A stretch of DNA of 64,000 nucleotides. Source: Bradyrhizobium sp. Arg816. Lineage in GTDB: Bacteria > Pseudomonadota > Alphaproteobacteria > Rhizobiales > Xanthobacteraceae. The notes beneath the pieces are model-generated. The model was not told the DNA's origin and did no database searches. It saw nothing but the letters and a program-made list of their open reading frames with translations. Below are positions 44,420 to 52,690 of this stretch, piece by piece. The stretch's first letter is position 1. Every line of letters starts with the position of its first letter. A program made the position numbers and the translations under genes. The DNA lies in assembly GCF_029989365.1 (NCBI RefSeq), contig NZ_JAPRAQ010000004.1, forward strand, positions 310,001 to 374,000, given 5' to 3'.

Positions 44420-45205
44420 CTAAGTCGTGGGGCTAACCAGGAACTTGAAGCCGTACTTTTCAAGAATGGTCTTGGCTGCGGTGGAGCGCAGGAAGGCGAG
44501 ATAGTCGTTGGTCTCAGGCTTCGCGGTGGTCGTTGCTGCAACCGGATAGATGATCGCGGGATGCGAATCCGCCGGAAAGGTGCCGACGATCTTCACGCCC
44601 GGCTCGACCTTGGCGTCGGTGGAATAGACGATGCCGAGATTGGCTTCGCCGCGGGCCACCAGCGTCAGCGCGGCGCGCACGCTCTCGGCCATGGCGAATT
44701 TCGGCTCGGCGGCCTGCCAGGCACCGAGCTTCTCGAGCGCGGCCTTGGCGTATTTGCCGACCGGCACCGACTTGACGTCGCCGGTCGCGATCTTGCCGTC
44801 GCCGGCGAGCTTGGCGAGGTCAAAACCCTGCGCGATCGTGACGTTGTCGATCTTGGAGTCCTTCGGCGCGATCAGCACGATGCTGTTGCCGAGCAAATTG
44901 ACGCGGGTCGGCTCGTTGATGGTCTTCTTGGAGATGGCGTAGTCCATCCAGTCGGTGTCGGCGGAGACGAACACGTCGGCCGGTGCGCCCTGCTCGATCT
45001 GCTTGGCGAGCACCGAGCTTGCGGCATAGCTGACGCTGAACTTGACGCCGGTCTTGGCGGTATAGGCGGCGTCGATCTCGTCCAGCGCGTTCTTCATCGA
45101 CGCCGCGGCGAACACGGTGATGGTCTTGTCCTCGGCGGCGGCAGGCGAGAGGCTCGCGCCCGCGAGGATGACGAAAGCGGTGAAAAGTCCGGCAATACGA
45201 ATCAT
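44420..45205 (-). CDS. modA: Molybdate ABC transporter substrate-binding protein
   Basis: A 261-residue periplasmic protein with a signal peptide ending near residue 24 (SPAAAED). The mature start ITVFAAASMKNALDEIDAAY is the ModA signature, providing the oxyanion-binding Ser/Ala loop. VSYAASSVLAKQIEQGAPADV and DTDWMDYA are further ModA-specific segments. It is first in the modABC operon. I saw no clear ModE box in the 247 bp upstream, which does hold a repeat at 45389. Confidence 0.95.
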   Translation of the reverse strand: MIRIAGLFTAFVILAGASLSPAAAEDKTITVFAAASMKNALDEIDAAYTAKTGVKFSVSYAASSVLAKQIEQGAPADVFVSADTDWMDYAISKKTINEPTRVNLLGNSIVLIAPKDSKIDNVTIAQGFDLAKLAGDGKIATGDVKSVPVGKYAKAALEKLGAWQAAEPKFAMAESVRAALTLVARGEANLGIVYSTDAKVEPGVKIVGTFPADSHPAIIYPVAATTTAKPETNDYLAFLRSTAAKTILEKYGFKFLVSPTT

Positions 45206-45388
45206 GGATGCGCTCCGTGCGAGCTCGCGCGCAAAATCGCACGCGCAACTGCGTTGGGTGGGTCAGGCCGTGCGACGGGCGGAAGCGCTGTTCCACGTGG
45301 CCCCGCAACGGCTTACGGCCGGCGGGGATATCGCAGCTGCGAAGATAGCAGGCCGAGGCTTTAGGGCAAAGGCGACCGTTTGTCTAAC

Positions 45389-45435
45389 GCATGATCCGGA
45401 AAAGTGTGCAGCGGTTTTCCGAAAAGATCATGTGC
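45389..45435. repeat. Bradyrhizobium-type gatcatg/ggaaaa palindrome
   Basis: CATGATC at 45390-45396 pairs with GATCATG at 45426-45432, and GGAAAA at 45398-45403 pairs with TTTTCC at 45415-45420, giving a compact 47-base imperfect hairpin. I recognise this as a widely repeated Bradyrhizobiaceae intergenic element. It lies between modA and the next minus-strand gene. Confidence 0.75.
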
Positions 45436-45452
45436 AAACAATAGCATCCGGC

Positions 45453-45956
45453 CTATTGAGCCGGCAGGATCGCGATCGAGAGCGAATTGTCCTTGGCGCC
45501 GCTGATCTGGACCACGAAGGGTTGCGCCGACAGCTCGTATTTCATGGTCTTGCGGATGCCGTCGCAATCGGTCGCGCCGCTGAAGGCCACCGGCTTGAGG
45601 AAGTGGCCGTCCTGGACCACGTCGACCCAGGCTCCGGAGGACAGGCTGATCGTGTAGAGCCCGGCCTTCGGCGCCTTGATGCTGGTGAAGCCCGCAAAGG
45701 TGCCGTCCTTCGGCGCCCGCTCCGGCGGCGTCGGCAGTTTTGCCTCCGCGGGCGCCACCAGCCCCAGCGTGATGGCCGATGCGGGCAACGCCGTCTGCTC
45801 GCTCCCCGAGGCGAGCTTCGCGCGGACCGGCGCGGTGAGCGCGGCGCGCTCGCGCTCGATCGGCCATTTGAACTTGTCGCAGCCACTGGGCTCCTCGGCA
45901 GCGAGAGCGGAGGTCGCGCCGAGCGTGAGCGCAGCGAGGAAGGTGAGGACGCGCAT
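45453..45956 (-). CDS. Exported hypothetical protein
   Basis: A 167-residue protein with a signal peptide (MRVLTFLAALTLGATSALAA). The mature part has one Cys in SGCDKFKWPIERE and another in GATDCDGIRKTMKYEL. The centre GLYTISLSSGAWVDVVQDG suggests a beta-sandwich. I recognise it only as a conserved hypothetical of the order. ATG 45956 is preferred over 45968 because it gives a standard signal peptide. It may be transcribed on its own; the flanking genes give no hint of function. Confidence 0.75.
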   Translation of the reverse strand: MRVLTFLAALTLGATSALAAEEPSGCDKFKWPIERERAALTAPVRAKLASGSEQTALPASAITLGLVAPAEAKLPTPPERAPKDGTFAGFTSIKAPKAGLYTISLSSGAWVDVVQDGHFLKPVAFSGATDCDGIRKTMKYELSAQPFVVQISGAKDNSLSIAILPAQ

Positions 45957-46107
45957 GTCAAATCTCATCGTTGGCCACGCGAAAGATGCGGGGCTTGCGG
46001 TCAGGCTTGTCGAACGGCGGGATGCGCATCCCGACAGGGCCGCTCAGCTTACGGCGGAGCGGCAGGCCAATCCTAGCGCATTTGGGCGGCGCGAACCAAC
46101 CAACTAG

Positions 46108-46148
46108 TTCGTCATCCCGGGGCGCGCGCAGCGCGAGCCCGGGACGAC
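46108..46148. repeat. Cccggg-type intergenic palindrome
   Basis: The segment TCGTCATCCCGGGGCGCGCG and its partner CGCGAGCCCGGGACGAC form an imperfect hairpin just downstream of mepA. It is one more copy of the common 'gtcatcccggg' family. Confidence 0.6.
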
Positions 46149-46168
46149 AACGGTTGCGCCAACGCGCC

Positions 46169-47113
46169 CTACGGCTTCGCATCCGCCGCATGCAGCACCG
46201 CCTTGCAGGCCGCCGGCATCTGCGCCAGCGTCATCGGCGGCTTTGGCTTCGGCGGCTCCGGCGGAGGCTTCGGATGCAGCACGGCGTCGCTGAACCAATA
46301 GGCGAGGTCGGACGGCTTGCAGCCTTCGTCCTCGGATTGCGACGACTGGCCTTCGCATTCGCCCGAGCCCGCCGGGCAGCGCATGCGGATGTGGAAGTGA
46401 TAGTCGTGTCCCCACCACGGCCGGATCTTCGACAGCCACGAGCGGTCGCCCTTGGCCTCGCGGCACAGCGCCTTCTTGATCGCGGGATTGACGAAGATGC
46501 GCTGCACTGCCGGCTCCTGCGCTGCGTCGCGCAGCACCAGCACATGAGCAGGCGTGAACACCTTGGGGTCGATGTCGAGTCGGTCCTGGCGCACCATCAT
46601 CACCGCCGACATGTCCTCGCGCTCCTCGCGCGACAAACGGCGGTCCGGCATCGGCGTCAGCCAGATGTCGGCATCCAGGCCAATTTGATGGCTGGCATGG
46701 CCTGACAGTGCGGGCCCGCCGCGCGGCTGGGCGATGTCGCCGACCAGAATGCCCGGCCATCCCGCGTCCTTGTGCGCCCTGGCCGCGAGCCGCTTGATCA
46801 GCGCGATCATGTCGGGGTGACCGTAATTGCGGTTACGCGACAGCCGCATCACCTGCCAATTGTCGCCGTTGAGCGGCATCTGCAGGGCGCCGCCGATACA
46901 GCCCTTGGTGTAGGAGCCGATGACATGAGCCGTTCCCTTCGACGGCAGCAGCTTTCGCGCGAACAGCTCCTTGGCGCCGATGCTGGGATCGTTTGGGTTG
47001 GCGAGCGGCGGCAGCGGTTTTGGGTTGACGCTGCCCTTGTCCTGGGCCAGCGCGGCGCCGGCGGTCAGGAACGTCATGACAAGCAGGAGGGGGGCGAGGC
47101 GGCGGGGACTCAT
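46169..47113 (-). CDS. mepA: Penicillin-insensitive murein endopeptidase
   Basis: A 314-residue periplasmic LAS-family metallopeptidase that cuts D-Ala-mDAP cross-links in peptidoglycan. The signal peptide ends near residue 23 (AALAQD). The active site has SGHASHQIGLDADIWL (zinc His and Asp) and a late WWGHDYHFHIRMRCP. A C-terminal Pro-rich tail (HPKPPPEPPKPKPP) precedes a short helix. ATG 47113 begins MSPRRLAP; upstream frame extensions lack a signal peptide. Confidence 0.95.
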   Translation of the reverse strand: MSPRRLAPLLLVMTFLTAGAALAQDKGSVNPKPLPPLANPNDPSIGAKELFARKLLPSKGTAHVIGSYTKGCIGGALQMPLNGDNWQVMRLSRNRNYGHPDMIALIKRLAARAHKDAGWPGILVGDIAQPRGGPALSGHASHQIGLDADIWLTPMPDRRLSREEREDMSAVMMVRQDRLDIDPKVFTPAHVLVLRDAAQEPAVQRIFVNPAIKKALCREAKGDRSWLSKIRPWWGHDYHFHIRMRCPAGSGECEGQSSQSEDEGCKPSDLAYWFSDAVLHPKPPPEPPKPKPPMTLAQMPAACKAVLHAADAKP

Positions 47114-47409
47114 GCTGTCATTCTTATAGCCCAACGCGGCGTCAGGGTTAAGAAACAGTCCTTCGGCCGAAATATTGTGCGAAAGTCGCAGTTCCCTACG
47201 CGCGGCCGGCCGATTTTTAACGACGCGATAACCCTCTCGTGCATTGACCAAAAATCGTGCGTGGGAAGCGTGTTCGCTGCCTTCTGCATGCATTCGCGCG
47301 CGATCTCGGAAATGATTCAAGGCAGCGCGCAATTTTGCGCCATCGCGTTCTTCGATGACGACGACGTGATGCGCTTGGCGCGCCCGGCGGCGCTGCCGCG
47401 CCTCGCAAA

Positions 47410-49740
47410 TTGGCAATAAGGGCTGTTTTCCTGTGGCCACCAGACCGTGCGACCGACCGACAAGCCGCCCAAGATTACTTTTTTTTCAGACACTTGTCCC
47501 AAAACTTGCGGCCACTGGCGCGACTGGGACGGATCAAGTTGAGTTTGGGGTCTCGAAAAACAACAAAGCGAAAGGCAGGCGTGCTCGCCCGGGCTGGCCG
47601 ACAGCCGCGCAAGCCGCGCTTCGCGCGCGCGCCTCGACCCGTTTCCGAACGCGACGAACTCCTGCGCAGCCGCGCCGAGGCGGAAGCCGCGATTGCCGAG
47701 GCCCGCAAATCCCATGAGCGCCTGCGCCAGGCCATCGACCTCCTGCCGCAGGGCATCGTGTTTCTCGATGCCGAAGGCCGTTACGTGCTCTGGAACAGGA
47801 AATACGCCGAGATCTACAGCAAGACCGCCGATCTGTTCGCGGAAGGCGCGCGCCTCGAGGACACGCTGCGCATCGGCGTCGCGCGTGGCGACTATCCCGA
47901 GGCGGCCGGCCACGAGGACGAGTGGATCGCCGAGCGGCTGCAAAAGCTCTATCAGCCCGGCGCGCGCCACGAGCAGATGCTCGCGGACGGCCGCGTCATC
48001 CTGATCGACGAGCGGCTGACCGACGATGGCGGCGTGGTCGGCCTGCGCGTCGACATCACCGAATTGAAGCAGCGCGAGGCCTCGTTCCGCCTGCTGTTCG
48101 ACGGCAATCCGGTCCCCATGATCGTCTGTGCGCTCGACGACGAGCGCATCCTCGGCGTCAACGATGCCGCGATTTCCCATTACGGCTATAGCCGCGCCGA
48201 GTTCGAGAAGCTGAAGATCCGCTCGTTGCAGGCTTTCGACAGCGAGCCGCCCTGGACCACCGATCGGTCCAGCGAGGAGCAGGCCGCGCGCACCTGGAAG
48301 CACGTCAAGGCCGACGGCGCGCTGATCGACCTTGCGATCTATTCGCGCGAATTGACCTATGCCGATCGGCCCGCGATGCTGCTCGCGCTGATGGACATCA
48401 CCGAGCGCAAGCGCGCCGAGGCGCGGCTCGCCTTCATGGCCCAGCATGACGGGCTGACCGGCCTGCCGAACCGCAATCTGCTGCGCCAGCAGGTCGACGA
48501 GATGCTGCTGCATATGCGGCGCAGTTCCGACAAGGTCGCGCTGCTGATGCTGGGGCTGGACAATTTCAAGGCGGTCAACGACACGCTGGGACACGCGGTC
48601 GGCGACAAGCTGCTGCGCGGCGTCGCCAAGCGGCTGCGCTCGACCTTGCGCGAGGAAGACGCGCTGGCGCGGCTCAACTCCGACGAGTTCGCCATCGTCC
48701 AGAGCGGCCTGACACGGCCCGAGGACGCGGTGATGCTGGCAAAACGCTTGCTGGAAGCCATCTCCGATCCCTATCTGCTCGACGGCCATTCGGTGGTGAT
48801 CGGCGCCTCCATCGGCATCGCGATGGCGCCCGGCGACGGCGATGATTCCGAAAAGCTGCTCAAGAACGCCGACATGGCGCTGTCGCGCGCCAAGTCTGAT
48901 GCGCGTGGCACTTTTGCGTTCTTCGAGGCCGCGCTCGATGCCAAGGCACAGAGCCGGCGCAAGATCGAGGTCGAGCTGCGCGACGCGATCCAGAACGACG
49001 TGCTGCGGCCGTACTACCAGCCGCTGGTCGACCTCCAGAGCGGCCGCATCACCGGCTTCGAGGCGCTGGTGCGCTGGCCGCATGCCGAGCGCGGCATGGT
49101 CTCGCCGGCCGAGTTCATTCCGGTCGCCGAGGAAACCGGCCTGATCAATCCGCTCGGCGGCCTGATGCTGCGCCGGGCGTGCCTGGACGCCGCGACCTGG
49201 CCCGACGATGTCCGCGTCGCCGTGAACCTGTCGCCGCTTCAGTTCCGCAGCGGCAACCTGCTCTCGGTGGTCACGGACGCGCTGAAGCATTCCGGCCTGC
49301 CGCCGCGGCGGCTCGAGCTCGAAATCACCGAGACGCTGCTGCTGGAGAAAAGCGCGCAGGTGCTGGCGACGCTGCATGCGCTGCGCACGCTCGGCGTCCG
49401 TATCTCGATGGACGATTTCGGCACCGGCTATTCCAGCCTCAGCTATCTGCGCAGCTTCCCCTTCGACAAGATCAAGATCGACCAGTCCTTCGTGCGCGAT
49501 CTCGCCGCCAACCGCGAGGCCCAGGCGATCATCCGCTCCATCGTTAGCCTCGGCAAAGGCCTTGGCGTCACCATCACCGCCGAGGGCGTCGAGACCGAAG
49601 CCGAATTGAGCTGCCTCCGCGCTGAGGGCTGCGACGAGGGCCAGGGCTTTCTGTTCAGCAAGGCCCGGCCCAACGCCGAGATCATCAGCCTGCTCGCTGC
49701 CCAGCGCGGGATCGACGGCGAGACCGCGATGGTGGCGTAA
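47410..49740 (+). CDS. PAS-PAS-GGDEF-EAL protein, degenerate GGDEF with intact EAL
   Basis: A protein of up to 776 residues that should control cyclic-di-GMP. Two PAS domains lie at about 105-215 and 220-330, followed by GGDEF at 335-500 and EAL at 515-765. The GGDEF signature reads LNSDEF, so both glycines are replaced and cyclase activity is unlikely. The EAL domain looks complete: FEALVRW, the Asn in VAVNLSPLQF, the Glu in LEITETLLL, DDFGTGYSSL, KIKIDQSF and ITAEGVET. It is probably a c-di-GMP phosphodiesterase with a regulatory, perhaps GTP-sensing, GGDEF. The start is unclear: TTG 47410, TTG 47545 and GTG 47581 are all in frame. There is no transmembrane segment. Confidence 0.92.
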   Translation: MAIRAVFLWPPDRATDRQAAQDYFFFRHLSQNLRPLARLGRIKLSLGSRKTTKRKAGVLARAGRQPRKPRFARAPRPVSERDELLRSRAEAEAAIAEARKSHERLRQAIDLLPQGIVFLDAEGRYVLWNRKYAEIYSKTADLFAEGARLEDTLRIGVARGDYPEAAGHEDEWIAERLQKLYQPGARHEQMLADGRVILIDERLTDDGGVVGLRVDITELKQREASFRLLFDGNPVPMIVCALDDERILGVNDAAISHYGYSRAEFEKLKIRSLQAFDSEPPWTTDRSSEEQAARTWKHVKADGALIDLAIYSRELTYADRPAMLLALMDITERKRAEARLAFMAQHDGLTGLPNRNLLRQQVDEMLLHMRRSSDKVALLMLGLDNFKAVNDTLGHAVGDKLLRGVAKRLRSTLREEDALARLNSDEFAIVQSGLTRPEDAVMLAKRLLEAISDPYLLDGHSVVIGASIGIAMAPGDGDDSEKLLKNADMALSRAKSDARGTFAFFEAALDAKAQSRRKIEVELRDAIQNDVLRPYYQPLVDLQSGRITGFEALVRWPHAERGMVSPAEFIPVAEETGLINPLGGLMLRRACLDAATWPDDVRVAVNLSPLQFRSGNLLSVVTDALKHSGLPPRRLELEITETLLLEKSAQVLATLHALRTLGVRISMDDFGTGYSSLSYLRSFPFDKIKIDQSFVRDLAANREAQAIIRSIVSLGKGLGVTITAEGVETEAELSCLRAEGCDEGQGFLFSKARPNAEIISLLAAQRGIDGETAMVA

Positions 49741-49756
49741 GGCGGGCTGCCCCTTA

Positions 49757-49918
49757 CCTCGCCCCGCTTGCGGGGAGAGGTCGGAATGCGCACGTAGCGC
49801 GGATTCCGGGTGAGGGGGTACAGGTCCCTCGATGATCTCATCTGTGGAGAGAGGCCCTCACCCTAACCCTCTCAGCGCGAGCGAAGCTCGTCGCGGCCCC
49901 GCGAAGGGCGGGGCGAGG
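49757..49918. repeat. Large intergenic inverted repeat (cctcgccccgc family)
   Basis: CCTCGCCCCGC at 49757-49767 is the exact complement of 49908-49918. Between them are further matching pieces of the type 'gcgggg-aggtc-ggaat ... gggtgaggg', with a Gly/Arg-coding shadow in all frames. It fills the gap between convergent genes and matches the style of a known rhizobial repeat family. Confidence 0.75.
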
Positions 49919-49938
49919 GAGCGCATCGGCGCTCCGTG

Positions 49939-51090
49939 TCAGTTGCCCGCCAAAATCGCCTTCCCCACATCCTCATAATGCGTATCCCGCGCCTGGATCT
50001 GCTGCGCGATGGCGTGCATGTCGCGAAACCGCCGCTCGAACGGATTGTTGCGGAATACGGCGGTCGCGCCGGCCATGTGATAGGCGGTGTCGACCACCTT
50101 GGCCGATTGATGGATGGTCCAGGTCGCGGCGAGGCGAACGGCGCTGCGATGTGCGGCGCTGAATTGGCCGGTCGCGCAGAGGTCGTGCCACATCGCATGC
50201 GCCGTCGCATAGAGATAGGCGCGCGCAGCGCGTAAGTCCCCCTCGGTGCGGCCGATCAGGCCCTGGACCGCCTGGTTGTCGCGCATGGCGCTCGCTGCCA
50301 GCGACTGGTGCTTTGACCGCGACAAGGCGATGGCGGCATCCAGCGTCGCGCGCGCGACGCCCAACGAGACCGCGGCGAAGCCAAGACTGAAGGTCGAGCC
50401 GGTGCCGATCCTGTAGAGCGGGCCCGTCTCGCGTAGCGCGGACGGCACGTCACGAAACGCTGTGAAACGCTCGGGGATGAAGAGGTCGCTCACCTCATAG
50501 GAATCCGTGCCGGTGCCGGCGAGGCCGATGGCCTGCCAGACGTCATGCAGCACCGCGCTCGCAACGGGAAACAGGATAGTGCGAACCTCCGGCGAACCGT
50601 CGGCATTTTTCCGCGGCGTCCCGTCGGCTCCGACGATGCGAACATGCGCCCCCAGCCAGCTCGCCTGCCGCGAGCCCGAGGCGAAATCCCAGCGCGCCGT
50701 GACGCGATAGCCGCCCTCGACTGCCCGCGCCTCATGCGCGATCGCGCCCCAGGCGAGAATGCCGGGCGCGGTGTTGAAGATCTCATGCGCGGTGTGGTGG
50801 TCGAGCGAGGCTGCGATCATGGCGCAGACACTGCATTGGCCGAGACACCAGGCCGTCGAGGCATCTGCCTTCGCGATCTCCTCCAGCATCTGCATGAAGG
50901 TTTCGATGGGGGCTTCCGCACCGCCGAGGCTTTGCGGCAGCAGCGCGCGATAGAACCCATTTTCAATCAGTGCTGAGACGACAGCCGGCGTCAGTCGACG
51001 GGTGCGCTCGATCTCATCCGCCTCGCGCGCGATGAGCGGCGCGATGGCGCGGGCACGTTCGACGAGGTCAACTCCGGGAGTTGCGTCCAT
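49939..51090 (-). CDS. Acyl-CoA-dehydrogenase-fold flavin enzyme (HpaH/HsaA-like monooxygenase group)
   Basis: A 383-residue cytoplasmic flavoprotein with the acyl-CoA dehydrogenase N-, middle- and C-domains. N-domain: LIENGFYRALLPQSLGGAEAP. Middle: RVTARWDFASGSRQASW and DVWQAIGLAGTGTDSYEVSD, the latter typical of flavin-dependent aromatic monooxygenases such as HsaA. C-domain: YHMAGATAVFRNNPFERRFRDMHAI. The catalytic Glu of true acyl-CoA dehydrogenases is not evident, so oxygenation of an aromatic or DszC-like chemistry is more likely than beta-oxidation. A flavin reductase is not nearby. ATG 51090 begins MDATPGVDL. Confidence 0.88.
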   Translation of the reverse strand: MDATPGVDLVERARAIAPLIAREADEIERTRRLTPAVVSALIENGFYRALLPQSLGGAEAPIETFMQMLEEIAKADASTAWCLGQCSVCAMIAASLDHHTAHEIFNTAPGILAWGAIAHEARAVEGGYRVTARWDFASGSRQASWLGAHVRIVGADGTPRKNADGSPEVRTILFPVASAVLHDVWQAIGLAGTGTDSYEVSDLFIPERFTAFRDVPSALRETGPLYRIGTGSTFSLGFAAVSLGVARATLDAAIALSRSKHQSLAASAMRDNQAVQGLIGRTEGDLRAARAYLYATAHAMWHDLCATGQFSAAHRSAVRLAATWTIHQSAKVVDTAYHMAGATAVFRNNPFERRFRDMHAIAQQIQARDTHYEDVGKAILAGN

Positions 51091-51210
51091 GCGCGTTTCC
51101 TCGCCCCTTCTGTCGTGAGCGGTCAGAGAGGCGATGGTGGGCCATTTGGCGGAGAGGATCAAGATCGCATGCGGGCGCGATCCGCATCCCGGTCCTGCAA
51201 TTCCTCGTAG

Positions 51211-51267
51211 CCCGGATGGAGCGACGCGAAATCCGGGGCCTTTATGTCCGTGGCGACGAACCCGGAT
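51211..51267. repeat. CCCGGAT/ATCCGGG intergenic palindrome with an extra half-site
   Basis: CCCGGAT at 51211-51217 pairs with ATCCGGG at 51231-51237, and a third CCCGGAT lies at 51261-51267. These are pieces of the 'gtagcccggatgagcg' repeat that is abundant in Bradyrhizobium genomes. They sit between divergent genes. Confidence 0.65.
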
Positions 51268-51341
51268 TGCGCTTCGATCGCGATGGCGGGCGTCGGCGTC
51301 TTCGTCTACGATTTGCGCGCGCAATTTGTGGAGATGCCGGA

Positions 51342-52031
51342 ATGCAGACGATTGGCCTGATCGGAGGCATGAGCTGGGAGAGCACCGCGCTCTACTACAA
51401 GCTCATCAACGAGCGCGTCCGCGATCGCGTCGGCAAGCTGCATTCGGCCCCGTTGCTGATGTATTCCTACGACTTCCAGGCGATCAAGGAGATGCAATAT
51501 GCCGGCCGCTGGGACGAGGCCGCGGCCAGCCTTGCCGAAGTCGCGCGGCGGCTCGAAAGCGGCGGTGCGCGCGCGATCGTGCTGTGCACGAACACGATGC
51601 ACAAGCTTGCGCCCGACATCGTTGCGAAGCTGACCATTCCCTTCATTCACATCGGCGACGCAACGGCGGAACGCATCCGGTCAAGGGGATACCGGCGAGT
51701 CGGGCTTCTCGGCACGAAATTCACGATGGAGGAAGATTTCTACATCGACCGGCTGCGCGCCCACGGCCTCGATGTCCTCGTTCCGCCGGCGGATGCGCGG
51801 GCTGACGTGAACCGCATCATCTACGACGAGCTATGCCTCGGCAACGTCACCGCTTCCTCGCGCCGCCGCTATCAGGAGGTGATGGCCGCACTCGTCGCCG
51901 CGGGCGCCGAATGCATCATCCTCGGCTGCACCGAGATCACGATGCTGGTCGGCGCGCACGACACGTCGGTCGAGACGTTCGACACGACGGCGATCCATGC
52001 GGAGACGGCGGCCGATTTCGCGATCGGGTGA
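51342..52031 (+). CDS. Aspartate/glutamate racemase family protein
   Basis: A 229-residue cytoplasmic cofactor-independent racemase. GLIGGMSWESTALYYKLIN at residues 5-23 is the family start. The two catalytic cysteines are present in VLCTNTMHKL (near residue 86) and ILGCTEITML (near residue 197). It is likely an aspartate racemase of the YgeA/broad-specificity type. ATG 51342 was chosen because homologues start at MQTIGLIGG; an open upstream frame is only a shadow. The RidA gene follows 104 bp later. Confidence 0.93.
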   Translation: MQTIGLIGGMSWESTALYYKLINERVRDRVGKLHSAPLLMYSYDFQAIKEMQYAGRWDEAAASLAEVARRLESGGARAIVLCTNTMHKLAPDIVAKLTIPFIHIGDATAERIRSRGYRRVGLLGTKFTMEEDFYIDRLRAHGLDVLVPPADARADVNRIIYDELCLGNVTASSRRRYQEVMAALVAAGAECIILGCTEITMLVGAHDTSVETFDTTAIHAETAADFAIG

Positions 52032-52135
52032 GGGTGGTCCCGGCGGACGCTCGACAGGTCGATTTTCTCCCTGCCGGCTTTCTGCTCTATTGGTGTCAGC
52101 GTCCGCTGACTGACGGGCTGGCCAAGGGAGCTCTC

Positions 52136-52555
52136 ATGAGCCGAACGATGCATGTTCCTAGCGGAATCTTCGATAGCTTGCGCTACGGTTTCGCGCAGGT
52201 TGCTACCGTCCCCACACCGTTCGGTGACATCGTGTATGTGTCCGGCCAGGTTGCTTGGGACGCAGATCAGAACGTCGTTGGCGCCGGCGACGTCGGTCTT
52301 CAACTCGGCAAGAGCCTCGAAAATCTTGGCGTTGCGCTGGCGTCGGTTGGTGCGAAACTCGATCAGGTCGGTGCATTGCGGCTCTACATCAGGCAAAGCC
52401 ACATGCACGAGGGCAAGGCCATCGGCGATGCTCTCAAAGCGGCGTTCGGCGATAACCCGCCGTGTACCACCTGGATTGGAGTGCCAAGCCTCGCCAGGGA
52501 CGAGTTCCTCATCGAGGTGGAGCCTTCTGCGGTTTTCCTTGCGCGAAGCGGCTGA
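52136..52555 (+). CDS. RidA/YjgF family protein
   Basis: A 139-residue member of the YER057c/YjgF/UK114 family, whose best-known members hydrolyse reactive enamine/imine intermediates. VSGQVAWDADQNVVGAGDVG is the signature strand and loop, with the late ALKAAFGDNPPCTTWIGVPSL and LIEVEPSAV. The conserved active-site Arg of the RidA subgroup (usually in PARS-V) is not obvious: the matching place reads PPCTTWIGV, so it may belong to the Rid1-7 group with another function. AAGGGAG precedes ATG 52136. Confidence 0.88.
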   Translation: MSRTMHVPSGIFDSLRYGFAQVATVPTPFGDIVYVSGQVAWDADQNVVGAGDVGLQLGKSLENLGVALASVGAKLDQVGALRLYIRQSHMHEGKAIGDALKAAFGDNPPCTTWIGVPSLARDEFLIEVEPSAVFLARSG

Positions 52556-52564
52556 TGGCAGTTC

Positions 52565-52602
52565 GCAGGATAGGCTTCGCTTCGCTCTGCCCATCCTACG
52601 AA
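52565..52602. repeat. Aggata/tatcct-type intergenic palindrome
   Basis: CAGGATAGGCTTCGCTTCGC and CTGCCCATCCTACG form an imperfect inverted repeat of a family common in Bradyrhizobium, situated between convergent RidA and MFS genes. Confidence 0.55.
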
Positions 52603-52690
52603 TTTTGGACCGGCGGCATCAGACGTCCTGCATCGGAAGCAGCTCGAGCGTCGCGGCCTGAGCGTTGCAGTGTGTTCCTGCGTGACCTCG

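Noticed and set aside
47317..49377. A 686-codon minus-strand open frame across the GGDEF-EAL gene
   Set aside because: Antisense shadow of a well-supported gene; composition is typical of reverse-frame translation.
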